A stretch of DNA of 13,038 nt from Treponema sp. (lineage in GTDB: Bacteria > Spirochaetota > Spirochaetia > Treponematales > Breznakiellaceae). Positions 1 through 6,160 of this stretch are shown one piece after another (positions within the stretch are counted from its first letter, which is position 1; each line of letters begins with the position of its first letter). The translations under genes were made by a program, and so were the position numbers. Location: the NCBI GenBank assembly GCA_031273185.1, contig JAISSG010000100.1, forward strand, positions 1 through 13,038, in the 5' to 3' direction. Under the pieces are notes generated by a model. That model worked only from the letters and a program-made list of their open reading frames with translations, was not told the origin of the DNA and did not search any database.

Positions 1-167
1 GCATCGCCACGGACCGGCGACCAGTGCGGCGCGGCACGCTCGGCGGCAAGCAGTCGGGGCAAATCCCCCATTCCCGGCCCTGCCCCCTCGGTCGCTTCAC
101 CCGCGATTTTATTCACCACAACGCAGCAGGAATCGCAGTGCACAATACGAGACGCAAGATCAACCAT
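1..167 (-). CDS. RluA-family pseudouridine synthase, N-terminal fragment
   Basis: An open frame runs from an ATG at 167 to the window edge, giving 55 residues with no stop. After a short lead it reads IVHCDSCCVVVNKIAGEA, matching the N-terminal strand of the RluA catalytic domain, where the usual form is a D..x(L/V)VVNKPAG motif. These enzymes isomerise uridines in rRNA or tRNA in the cytoplasm. The catalytic HRLD motif normally follows soon after and would lie beyond the window, so activity cannot be judged. The usual NKP proline is isoleucine here. The start lies 38 bp after the stop of the upstream glycoside hydrolase, which suggests one transcript. A G-rich stretch 8-12 nt before the ATG, partly from the heptamer repeat, may act as the ribosome site. 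In-frame upstream ATGs exist inside the repeat but give implausible extensions. Recognition rests on a short motif, so confidence is moderate. Confidence 0.62.
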   Translation of the reverse strand, partial: MVDLASRIVHCDSCCVVVNKIAGEATEGAGPGMGDLPRLLAAERAAPHWSPVRGD

Positions 168-179
168 ACACTCGCCCCT

Positions 180-221
180 ATTCCCCATTTCCCATTCTTC
201 ATTCCTCATTCCCCATTCTTC
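180..221. repeat. Six tandem heptamers, consensus ATTCYYC
   Basis: Read on the plus strand, 180-221 divides exactly into six 7-base units: ATTCCCC, ATTTCCC, ATTCTTC, ATTCCTC, ATTCCCC, ATTCTTC. On the coding strand this is a G/A-rich GRRGAAT repeat. It covers the last codons and the stop of the glycoside hydrolase gene and the leader of the pseudouridine synthase gene. Heptamer arrays of this type are known as short tandemly repeated repetitive sequences in some bacteria, notably cyanobacteria. Seven is not a multiple of three, so a change in copy number would shift any frame crossing it. Confidence 0.8.
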
Positions 222-1375
222 ACTAACCCCATGCGCAACTTTTCAAAAATGATCCGTGTCGCCGCTTCCTGCAAGCGTTCGCGGGGAAGCCTGCCATCGC
301 CAAGGGCGGCGAGGATTGCGCGGTGCGTCCGCCGCAGGTCAGGTTGCCACACCATCACCATGTCAGCCCCGGCGGCGAGCGACCTCACTGCCAGCGCTTC
401 AGGGCTTGCGCCGTCCGAGCTTCCTGCGGAAGCCATCGAGAAGTCGTCGCTGATGATGATGCCCTTAAAACCCAGTTCCCCCCGCAGCCATGCGCCCATC
501 ACCTGCGGGGAAAGGCTGGCGATGGTTTCGCCGTCCCATGCCGGAACAGCCGAATGGGAAACCATGATCGCCCGCGCATGGCCGTCATGGATGAGGGCGG
601 CAAAGGGGGAGGTCAGTTCCGCCAGCGCCGCCCGGTCGCCGCCCAGCACCGAGGGAAAAAGATGGGGGTCGGGGCCGGAACTGCCGGGGAAGTGCTTTAC
701 GGCGCAAATGACACCTGTCCACTCCATCCCCATGATGAATGCGGCGGCGGCTTTTGCCGTAAAGTCGGGGTCGGGGCCGTAGGAACGATCCTCCAAAAAT
801 TCGCCGTTGTCCGCATTGAGGTATTCCGCAACCGGCGCAAAATTCAGGTTAATACCAAGACCGTTAATCGCCTTTCCTGCATTAAAACTATCGGTGTTAA
901 TCCGTGCGATGGCACTTTCCCTGCCCTGCGCCGTCTCTAGGTAAGATGCGGCGGGGGGTAGGTCGGCAACGCCGGATAGGAAGCGGTTTATCGCCCCCCC
1001 CTCGTGATCAACCGCCACAAAGGGATAGATGGCGGCAGCCCCCTGCGCCACGAGGCTTGCGCTTTCGTCGGCCAGCCGCCGTATAGCGTCGCTGTCGGTG
1101 TCGAGGTTGTACCTGAACAGCATAATCCCCCCGGCGGGGCATTCCTCAAGCAAGACCCGCATGTGCCAGGGCAACTGCCCCCTGCCGTCGATGCCAGAGA
1201 TGATCACCTGGGCGGCAAGCACCCGGTCGTCAAGGGCGGCGGCAATATCGGCTGCGTGGTAGTAAGCGGCACGATCACTTTCCGATTCAGCCGGCGCATC
1301 GTCCGCCGTATCGGTTTTGGGGAAACAGCCGGAAAGAAGCAGCAGGAATGTCAATGCCAGGGGCAGAAAGCGCAT
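206..1375 (-). CDS. Family 3 glycoside hydrolase lipoprotein (NagZ-like), divergent
   Basis: The protein has 389 residues. It begins with a lipoprotein signal ending LLSGC, lipidated Cys at residue 17, so it should be anchored in a membrane and face the periplasm or surface. The rest is a GH3 TIM barrel: VDHEGG at 122-127, GINLNFAPV at 174-182, KHFPG at 227-231 and ISDDFSM at 308-314. Family knowledge makes Asp310 the nucleophile and the Asp236-x-His238 pair the general acid dyad. NagZ-type members remove beta-linked N-acetylglucosamine from muropeptides or chito-oligosaccharides. Oddity: the loop after KHFPG reads SSGPDPH instead of the usual HGDTxxDSH, two residues shorter and without the first His. 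The start ATG at 1375 has a perfect TATAAT 5 nt upstream and no Shine-Dalgarno. The stop lies inside the heptamer repeat. The larger GH3 at 3279-4961 is a paralogue with the canonical loop. The exact substrate is uncertain. Confidence 0.86.
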   Translation of the reverse strand: MRFLPLALTFLLLLSGCFPKTDTADDAPAESESDRAAYYHAADIAAALDDRVLAAQVIISGIDGRGQLPWHMRVLLEECPAGGIMLFRYNLDTDSDAIRRLADESASLVAQGAAAIYPFVAVDHEGGAINRFLSGVADLPPAASYLETAQGRESAIARINTDSFNAGKAINGLGINLNFAPVAEYLNADNGEFLEDRSYGPDPDFTAKAAAAFIMGMEWTGVICAVKHFPGSSGPDPHLFPSVLGGDRAALAELTSPFAALIHDGHARAIMVSHSAVPAWDGETIASLSPQVMGAWLRGELGFKGIIISDDFSMASAGSSDGASPEALAVRSLAAGADMVMVWQPDLRRTHRAILAALGDGRLPRERLQEAATRIIFEKLRMGLVKNGE

Positions 1376-1380
1376 CGCTC

Positions 1381-1386
1381 ATTATA
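1381..1386 (-). promoter_or_regulatory. -10 box TATAAT directly before the GH3 lipoprotein gene
   Basis: On the minus strand a consensus TATAAT ends 6 nt from the A of the start codon (five bases, GAGCG, between). The matching -35 is weak: TGCAAC at 17-bp spacing. The box lies in the 34-bp gap after the Fic stop. If used, transcription would start at about the ATG, giving a leaderless message. No purine-rich ribosome site is present. The -10 match is strong but the promoter as a whole is tentative. Confidence 0.5.
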
Positions 1387-1409
1387 GAGGAATTTCGGCT
1401 TGGGTTGCA

Positions 1410-2141
1410 TCAGCCCAGATGCAGAAAACGCATGAGGTCTTTGAGCGTTTGCAACTCAAGTTCAGCGATATACACGCCAAAATCATTGCTGTTATTTTTT
1501 TCAAGAATGTTATAATAATCCGTTCTCCGCAATACGGGTATGGAAACCGGGAATAACCTATCCTGGTATAAAAACGTGTTCATTACCAGCCGGGATATTC
1601 TCCCGTTTCCGTCGGTAAAGGGGTGGATGTTTACCAGTTTTCTGTGGGCTTCGGCGGCAAACATAACAGGATGAAAACCATTCCGTTCTTTGTTTGTCCA
1701 TTCCAGGAATCCCTGCATTTTCGCCGGGACATTTTCCGCTTTCGGCAATACCTTTTTGCTTCCGCTGATTATTACCTCGATTTTTCTGTACTCGCCGGGG
1801 CTGATAAAGCCGGGAATGTTCTGGCTAAACAATTGATGGCAGTACAGTATGTCATGTTCTGTCATTGTTCTCTTGTTGATAAGGGAAAACATGTAATCGT
1901 ATGCTTTGCCATGGCCTTCGACTTCGTAAAATTCCCTGAGGGGATGGCCGCCTATGGTGATTCCGTCCTCAAGAATCACCTTTGTTTCCTCCAGGGTGTG
2001 GGTATTGCCTTCAATCGCATTGGAAGAATAGGTTGTCTCAATCTTAAAGAATTGGTTGATTTGCCTAAGGTATGCCCCCTCGAATGGACGTATTTGGTTG
2101 ATTGTTTCCATTCGCCTGTCAATTTCGTTTAATAAATCCAT
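1410..2141 (-). CDS. Fic-domain protein (class II AMP transferase type)
   Basis: This 243-residue protein carries the full Fic motif HPFTDGNGRISR at 173-184, with catalytic His173, the Asp/Asn and GNGR loop that holds the nucleotide phosphates, and the closing Arg184. Fic proteins usually transfer AMP from ATP to a hydroxyl side chain of a target; some act as toxins. Near the N terminus, SNAIEG at 40-45 fits the (S/T)xxxE(G/N) inhibitory motif, whose Glu (Glu44) blocks productive ATP binding. Placed N-terminal, it makes this a class II, self-inhibited enzyme needing no separate inhibitor. The usual C-terminal DNA-binding domain of longer Fic/DOC proteins is absent. The start at 2141 has no clear Shine-Dalgarno; an in-frame stop at about 2174 limits extension. 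It lies in AT-rich DNA just after an orphan antitoxin and a mazF scar, and is probably expressed from the antitoxin promoter. The target is unknown. Confidence 0.9.
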   Translation of the reverse strand: MDLLNEIDRRMETINQIRPFEGAYLRQINQFFKIETTYSSNAIEGNTHTLEETKVILEDGITIGGHPLREFYEVEGHGKAYDYMFSLINKRTMTEHDILYCHQLFSQNIPGFISPGEYRKIEVIISGSKKVLPKAENVPAKMQGFLEWTNKERNGFHPVMFAAEAHRKLVNIHPFTDGNGRISRLVMNTFLYQDRLFPVSIPVLRRTDYYNILEKNNSNDFGVYIAELELQTLKDLMRFLHLG

Positions 2142-2158
2142 GATTGGTACCGTTTTAT

Positions 2159-2206
2159 TCCCAAAGGAGTTTCAAATTCTGCCCATCAAATTTCACCATG
2201 TATCAT
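2159..2206 (-). pseudogene. mazF (PemK-type toxin) 5' remnant with premature stop
   Basis: From an ATG at 2206, overlapping the antitoxin stop by 14 nt, the frame reads MIHGEI, stop (TGA at 2188-2186), WAEFETPLG. With Trp in place of the stop this is a typical MazF/PemK N terminus, normally (M)IxxGDIWWADL..PxG. After the TPLG residues the similarity ends, the frame closes after a few more codons, and the Fic start lies only 17 bp from the last recognisable codon. About 16 codons of a roughly 110-codon endoribonuclease toxin therefore remain, with both a nonsense mutation and a large 3' loss. The overlap with the antitoxin gene is the usual mazEF arrangement, which supports the call despite its shortness. 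Confidence 0.68.
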
Positions 2207-2372
2207 TTTTTGTTAATTCTCTTAATTTTTTGGTGATATTTTTACGATTAATTTTTTTCAGATATTCCGTCAATGCCTTTTGGTATAATGCGTTTCTTGA
2301 AACACCTAAATTTTGGGCGACCTCTTCCGCCTCGAAGAAAATCGTATTTGGCAAGGATATTACTGTTTTCAC
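2193..2372 (-). CDS. Ribbon-helix-helix (MazE/CopG-type) antitoxin, orphaned
   Basis: A 59-residue gene begins with GTG at 2372: (M)KTVISLPNTIFFEAEEV, then NLGVSRNALYQKALTEYLKK. This is the classic RHH plan: a short basic beta strand (residues 1-8) that enters the DNA major groove, helix 1 (about 10-21), a G(V)SR turn at 23-26, and helix 2 (26-40). The tail ITKKLRELTKND, at about 46-57, matches the toxin-binding extension of MazE-like antitoxins. Its normal partner would be the mazF gene that starts inside its 3' end, but only a dead scar is left. The protein may still repress its own promoter and, with it, the Fic gene. There is no Shine-Dalgarno, and the -10 box lies 6 nt before the GTG. 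An ATG one base off is followed at once by a stop, so GTG is the only sensible start. Confidence 0.82.
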   Translation of the reverse strand: MKTVISLPNTIFFEAEEVAQNLGVSRNALYQKALTEYLKKINRKNITKKLRELTKNDTW

Positions 2373-2378
2373 ATTGGC

Positions 2379-2407
2379 AGTATAACACGGGTATAAATTA
2401 TTGTCTA
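2379..2407 (-). promoter_or_regulatory. Promoter of the antitoxin-Fic unit
   Basis: On the minus strand, TAGACA (2407-2402) and TATACT (2384-2379) are separated by exactly 17 bp, matching five of six bases at each box for a housekeeping sigma-70-type promoter. The -10 ends 6 nt before the GTG of the antitoxin, so the transcript would begin at or next to the start codon. The promoter lies right after the stop of the acetyltransferase gene and makes the AT-rich island an independent unit. Confidence 0.65.
2380..2396. promoter_or_regulatory. Putative RHH operator: two GTATAA direct repeats
   Basis: The plus strand has GTATAA at 2380-2385 and again at 2391-2396, an 11-bp period of about one helical turn, overlapping the -10 box and spacer of the antitoxin promoter. 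Ribbon-helix-helix repressors typically bind short repeats spaced about one turn apart over their own promoter. This suggests autoregulation. It is an inference from position and spacing, and two hexamers in AT-rich DNA could arise by chance. Confidence 0.4.
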
Positions 2408-2416
2408 TAGGGTTTT

Positions 2417-3286
2417 TCAGTAATAGCTGATCCGGTAATCGCCGTTTATCGTAAAGCCCAATCGCTGGTATACCCGCCGGGCGCTGGGGTTTGACTTTCT
2501 GGCGAAAAGGGAAACGCCCCAGCCGTGGGCAATAAGGTCTGCGGTAAACTCGCCGGTCATCCTGCGGGCGATGCCCATGCCGCGAAAGTCGGGGTGGACG
2601 TACACGCCGCCAACCTGACAGCGGGTAAAGGCGGTGGCGTTGGTGTTGACCTTCCCGACGAGGCGACCGTCAAGCTCGGCGACAAGCATTTGCTCGTTTG
2701 CGAAAAGGCGCTCGGTGTTCAGGCGGCTGACGGCGGCGTTGAATTCCGCCGCAGAGGGCAGCACCTCCTCCCGCTCGTAGCCGCCGTGCAGCGCGGCAAG
2801 CGAGTTCATGTCGGACGCATTCGGCTGGCGAATCACCAGAGCCGCAGGACCGGCGGATTTGAAGTCGCCCGGCGCGCGGTCGATGCACATCATGTCGTAG
2901 TCGATATTTTCCGTGGGAGATAAACCGATCTTCTCCAGCGCAGATGCCATGATTTCCGCGTCTGCTATTTTTCCCTGCAATGAATAGATGGGAACCACGC
3001 CAAAGATGCCGCTGAGAAAACGCGGCAAAGGAATTTTTTTCTGATCGCAGAGCACCGGCAGCAGTGTCTGGCGGGAAAGGATGGCAAGGGCGGCGATTTT
3101 CCCGTCGCTGTCGCCCAGCGTCCATACACGGCCTTTCAGTGCCCGACGGTTCAGGAACCTGCTGCACGCATTCATGCACCAGTGTTCCTGCGATTGCAGC
3201 AGTGCCTCGGCTTCTGCTACCTGCCGCCGTTTCATTTTTTGCCAACGTCGCTGGTGTCGCCAGCTTTGCTGGTGTGGCTCATTCAT
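2417..3286 (-). CDS. GNAT-family N-acetyltransferase
   Basis: The product has 289 residues from the ATG at 3286. The C-terminal half is a GNAT fold: VGGVYVHPDFRGMGIARRM, with the acetyl-CoA pyrophosphate loop RGMGIA at 235-240, and NPSARRVYQRLGF at about 266-278, the usual helix and final strand. The N-terminal ~140 residues are not a recognisable GNAT and may be a degenerate or substrate-binding domain, as in two-domain acetyltransferases. The substrate cannot be inferred. The frame stays open upstream to 3358, but that start would lie deep inside the preceding gene. The 3286 start overlaps the glycoside hydrolase stop by 8 bp (ATGAATGA), fitting coupled translation. It is the last gene of the thioredoxin reductase-GH3-GNAT operon and ends 10 bp before the antitoxin promoter. 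No terminator hairpin is visible after it. Confidence 0.82.
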   Translation of the reverse strand: MNEPHQQSWRHQRRWQKMKRRQVAEAEALLQSQEHWCMNACSRFLNRRALKGRVWTLGDSDGKIAALAILSRQTLLPVLCDQKKIPLPRFLSGIFGVVPIYSLQGKIADAEIMASALEKIGLSPTENIDYDMMCIDRAPGDFKSAGPAALVIRQPNASDMNSLAALHGGYEREEVLPSAAEFNAAVSRLNTERLFANEQMLVAELDGRLVGKVNTNATAFTRCQVGGVYVHPDFRGMGIARRMTGEFTADLIAHGWGVSLFARKSNPSARRVYQRLGFTINGDYRISYY

Positions 3287-4961
3287 AGGGCAAGCGCCCC
3301 TCGGCGGGAATCCTCCCGGTGATTGCGGAAAAACCGGCGGCAAGCGATTCAAGGGCATCGTTGTACACCGCCACCGCCCCGTCCACCCAAGAAACGCTTT
3401 CGAGGTGGACCGGACTCAGCACCGACAGCACGATGATCTTTTTTCCCAGCGACCGCAGGTTGCGCAGAGTCCGCACGCCCTCGGTATCGGACAGGCAGAA
3501 GATGATCGTGTCGGCGCGGCTGGCGTATGACAGCAGATCGCTGATGTCAAATTCCTCGGAGTACCAGTAGGAAATTGAGCCGGGGAAGGCGGCCCTTCCG
3601 CCCTTGAAAAAATCCAGATACTGCCCCGTCAGCAGCACCCTTCCGGCGTTTTCCGGTTTTACCGGAAAAACGCCGCCTTCACCCTGCGGCGGCTTTACGA
3701 TGGTGGCGCTCCGTGCCGCAAGGTTCAGAAAAAACGCCGTGCTTTCGGGAGTGGAAAGACCCGCCTCCACTTTTTCAAGGTTGGGAATGAAGGGCGGCGT
3801 TTGCTTGCCACGCAGATAGCGGAGCTTTACCAACAGTGTTCGCCGCGCCGCATCGCGCACCCGCTGGCGGAACTCGCTGTTCTCCCGCATCGAGGTTGAC
3901 AGCAGCGTCCACACCGGATCGTACAGGTTGGGCGTTTTTGAAAACAGGATGATGTCGTTTCCGGCGAGCAGCGCCTGCCTTGCCGTCCGTGAAAGGCTTC
4001 CCGCCCACTGCGTCGCCCCGTTCATCATTAAATCGTCGGTGATGATAATTCCTTTATAGCCCATCCTTTCGCGCAGTACGTCTTGCAGAAACCATGCCGA
4101 AAGCGATGCCGGGGCGGAGGCATCTGCCCTGCCGCTGGCGGCCCTTGCGCCGGGAAAGGCGATGTGCCCGCTCATCAGGGCGGGCAGGCCCTCGGCGACC
4201 AGCATTCGGTACGGTACTAACTCTCTGTCCCACAGAGTCTCGAAGGACACGTCGATGGTCGGCAGCACGCCGTGCGAATCCAGATCGGTGCCGCCGTGCC
4301 CCGGGTAGTGCTTTGCCGTGGGGATTACCCCCGCCGCCTGCTGTCCCCGCATGAACGCCGCTCCAAGGATGCCCACGTTTGCCGGGTTGCTGCCGAATGC
4401 CCTCGGTCCGATCAGCGCCGAGCGGCGGTTGGTGAACAGGTCAACCGTTGGGGCAAAGTTGATGTTGATCCCCAAGAGGGCAAGCTCCTGACCGATGTAG
4501 TACCCGGCGAGGTAGGCATCACGGGGATAGCCCGACGCGCCGATAGCCATGTTGCCCGGCGTTTCGCTGGTGCTTCCCTTGACGTGGCGAATCCAGCCCC
4601 CCTCCTGATCGGTTGCCACCAACAGGGGAATGCCGAACGCCCCCCTAAGGCTTTCCTCCTGCAAGTCGCCGACCGTGCGGGCAAGGCGCAAAGTGTCCTC
4701 GGTGTTCCAGCCGAATATCTTCACGCCGCCGATGTTGCGCTCCCGTATCCAGTCCATGATCAACGGCGAAGGCTCCGCCCCCACCCAGCCGAGCATGAAC
4801 ACCTGCCCCAGCGCCTGATCGTCGGTCATTGCCTCCTCGATGGCGGCGGCAAGTTCCTCCGGCGTTCCCTCGTCGAAAAAATTGAGCGAATGCAGCGGGC
4901 TTGCAAGAATAGCCAGCGCAACGGCAAAAACCAACCCGCGGCGAAAATCGTTATGTGTCAT
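3279..4961 (-). CDS. Secreted family 3 glycoside hydrolase (beta-N-acetylhexosaminidase, NagZ-like)
   Basis: This 560-residue protein has a basic, hydrophobic N terminus (about 1-25) that looks like a Sec signal peptide without a lipobox Cys, so it is probably exported to the periplasm. The GH3 barrel is canonical: DQEGG at 118-122, NINFAPTVDL at 166-175, KHYPGHGGTDLDSH at 217-230 with the Asp228-x-His230 dyad, and ITDDLMM at 307-313 with predicted nucleophile Asp309. The KH(F/Y)PGHG..DSH signature marks the beta-N-acetylglucosaminidase subgroup rather than beta-glucosidases. About 200 residues after the barrel (roughly 370-560) resemble a GH3 C-terminal alpha/beta domain, unlike minimal NagZ of about 340 residues. 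Likely role: peptidoglycan or chitin-fragment turnover. The start overlaps the thioredoxin reductase stop by 4 bp (ATGA), and the stop overlaps the acetyltransferase start by 8 bp, so the three genes form one tightly coupled unit. Confidence 0.9.
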   Translation of the reverse strand: MTHNDFRRGLVFAVALAILASPLHSLNFFDEGTPEELAAAIEEAMTDDQALGQVFMLGWVGAEPSPLIMDWIRERNIGGVKIFGWNTEDTLRLARTVGDLQEESLRGAFGIPLLVATDQEGGWIRHVKGSTSETPGNMAIGASGYPRDAYLAGYYIGQELALLGININFAPTVDLFTNRRSALIGPRAFGSNPANVGILGAAFMRGQQAAGVIPTAKHYPGHGGTDLDSHGVLPTIDVSFETLWDRELVPYRMLVAEGLPALMSGHIAFPGARAASGRADASAPASLSAWFLQDVLRERMGYKGIIITDDLMMNGATQWAGSLSRTARQALLAGNDIILFSKTPNLYDPVWTLLSTSMRENSEFRQRVRDAARRTLLVKLRYLRGKQTPPFIPNLEKVEAGLSTPESTAFFLNLAARSATIVKPPQGEGGVFPVKPENAGRVLLTGQYLDFFKGGRAAFPGSISYWYSEEFDISDLLSYASRADTIIFCLSDTEGVRTLRNLRSLGKKIIVLSVLSPVHLESVSWVDGAVAVYNDALESLAAGFSAITGRIPAEGRLPYE

Positions 4962-5953
4962 TTATAGGCACTGCCCCGCAGCTCGTCGATGTACTCCGCC
5001 GCACTGTGGGCGGCAACCGCGCCTTCCCCCGCCGCGACAATCACCTGCCTGAACGCGCCGGATCGAACATCACCTGCGGCAAACAATCCCGGCACGGAGG
5101 TTGCCATTTTCTGATCGGTGATGATGTAGCCGCTTTCGTCAAGCACCGCCTTCAGACCATCGTCGCCGGGATCGGCGCTCGACAACAACGACGACTGGGG
5201 GATCATACCGGCGCAGACAAAAACTGCATCGGTATGATCCTCGTATCGTTCCCCGCTGCGCTCAAGTGTTACCGAGGAAACCATCTTTTCACCTTTTATT
5301 TCCTTAATCACCGTGTTGAAGCGAACCTCAATGTTTGGGTTACGCATAACACGTTCGGCGAGGGATTTTTGGGCGCGGAAGCGGTCGCGGCGGTGGACGA
5401 TGATCACCTGAGGACTCAGGCGGGAAAGGTACTGTGCCTCGTCGCAGGCGGCATCTCCCCCGCCCGCCACGAATATTTTTTTGCCTTTGAAAAACGATCC
5501 GTCGCAGGTGGCGCAGTAGGAAACCCCCCGCCCGGTGAATTCCTGTTCGCCGGGTATGCCCAGCAGCCGGTGAGTTGCGCCGGTCGCCAGAATCACCGCC
5601 GGGGCTGTGCGCCGTTCGCCGTTTGCCAACGTTATGGAAAAGCCGTCTGTGTTTTTGGCAAGGGCGGCGACCTCCTCGCCGAGGAACGCCGCGCCAAAGT
5701 CCTCTGCCTGACGATGCAGGTCTTGGGCAACGTCAAAGCCAGACTTCGGTCCGGCGATCACGCTGCCATCCGCACCACGTTGTGCCACGTTGCCGGGGTA
5801 GTTTTCCAGCGCGTCGATCAGCAGCGCCTGCCCGCCGGGGGCCATCCGCTCGATCACCAGTACCTTCAGGTTTGCCCGTGCGCCGTACTGCGCCGCCACC
5901 AGACCCGCCGGTCCCGCCCCGATTATCAATAAGTCAGCGTCAAATTCCGCCAT
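4958..5953 (-). CDS. trxB: Thioredoxin reductase (NADPH)
   Basis: The enzyme, 331 residues from the ATG at 5953, passes electrons from NADPH through FAD and a redox disulfide to thioredoxin in the cytoplasm. It shows the FAD-binding GAGPAG at 12-17, PGGQ at 39-42, the active-site CATC at 147-150 followed by DGSFF, the NADPH-site GGGDAA and HRRDRFRA, and the C-terminal FAD motif LFAAGDVR. Length and order are those of low-molecular-weight bacterial TrxB, with a slightly longer loop after ENYPG (about 50-72). The frame is open up to 6028, but the predicted promoter ends at 5970 and a GGGAGGGGG ribosome site lies just before 5953, which fixes the start. It is first in the operon with the GH3 and GNAT genes. 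No thioredoxin gene is present in the window. Confidence 0.95.
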   Translation of the reverse strand: MAEFDADLLIIGAGPAGLVAAQYGARANLKVLVIERMAPGGQALLIDALENYPGNVAQRGADGSVIAGPKSGFDVAQDLHRQAEDFGAAFLGEEVAALAKNTDGFSITLANGERRTAPAVILATGATHRLLGIPGEQEFTGRGVSYCATCDGSFFKGKKIFVAGGGDAACDEAQYLSRLSPQVIIVHRRDRFRAQKSLAERVMRNPNIEVRFNTVIKEIKGEKMVSSVTLERSGERYEDHTDAVFVCAGMIPQSSLLSSADPGDDGLKAVLDESGYIITDQKMATSVPGLFAAGDVRSGAFRQVIVAAGEGAVAAHSAAEYIDELRGSAYK

Positions 5954-5954
5954 G

Positions 5955-5963
5955 CCCCCTCCC
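5955..5963 (-). promoter_or_regulatory. Shine-Dalgarno of trxB (decides the start)
   Basis: GGGAGGGGG lies one base before the ATG at 5953, with the GGAGG core about 4 nt from it. It is within the short leader that follows the predicted -10 box. No comparable site precedes the upstream in-frame start at 6028. Confidence 0.7.
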
Positions 5964-5969
5964 GTTCGT

Positions 5970-5998
5970 ACTATAGCCATAGTGATTAAGATTGTCAA
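5970..5998 (-). promoter_or_regulatory. Near-consensus sigma-70-type promoter of the trxB operon
   Basis: On the minus strand, TTGACA (5998-5993, perfect) and TATAGT (5975-5970, five of six) are separated by 17 bp. This is the best promoter match in the window. It would start a transcript with a leader of roughly 10 nt before the trxB ATG at 5953, and should give strong constitutive expression of trxB, GH3 and GNAT. The AT-rich gap upstream, 5999-6160, holds no gene I can support. It contains no convincing terminator for the transport operon either: only a 4-bp GC stem, CGGC-AAT-GCCG, without a T run. Confidence 0.82.
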
Positions 5999-6160
5999 TG
6001 AATGTCGTATATGTACACACTTATTCAAATATTAATACATTAATTTTGCCAATAATTTCATCAGCATGGCCCCGGCATTGCCGTTACCTTCAAGCTGGGC
6101 GGAGGAGAATGCAAAGGTTGTTTTGAGAAGATTTTTTGAAAAATAATAATAAATAAATTT

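Noticed and set aside
24..782. A 252-codon plus-strand open frame at the left edge.
   Set aside because: It runs opposite the GH3 lipoprotein and the RluA-type fragment, crosses the heptamer repeat, and has no protein-family features.
2186..2206. The TGA inside the MazF-like reading frame might be read as Trp (alternative genetic code).
   Set aside because: Many intact genes in the window end with TGA at their natural end (livM, trxB, both GH3 genes, Fic), and the rest of mazF is missing anyway, so it is a real stop in a remnant.
4955..5932. A 325-codon plus-strand open frame opposite trxB.
   Set aside because: It is antisense to an unmistakable TrxB; composition and lack of motifs show a shadow frame.
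6060..6100. A CGGC-AAT-GCCG hairpin as terminator of the liv operon.
   Set aside because: The stem is only 4 bp and is not followed by a T run.
5999..6160. The livF frame continues past its TAG for about 40 codons (ending in a Lys/Leu/Met-rich stretch), suggesting readthrough or a small protein.
   Set aside because: There is no start codon with a ribosome site, the stretch begins in low-complexity AT-rich sequence, and livF has its normal length; a shared frame has a one in three chance.
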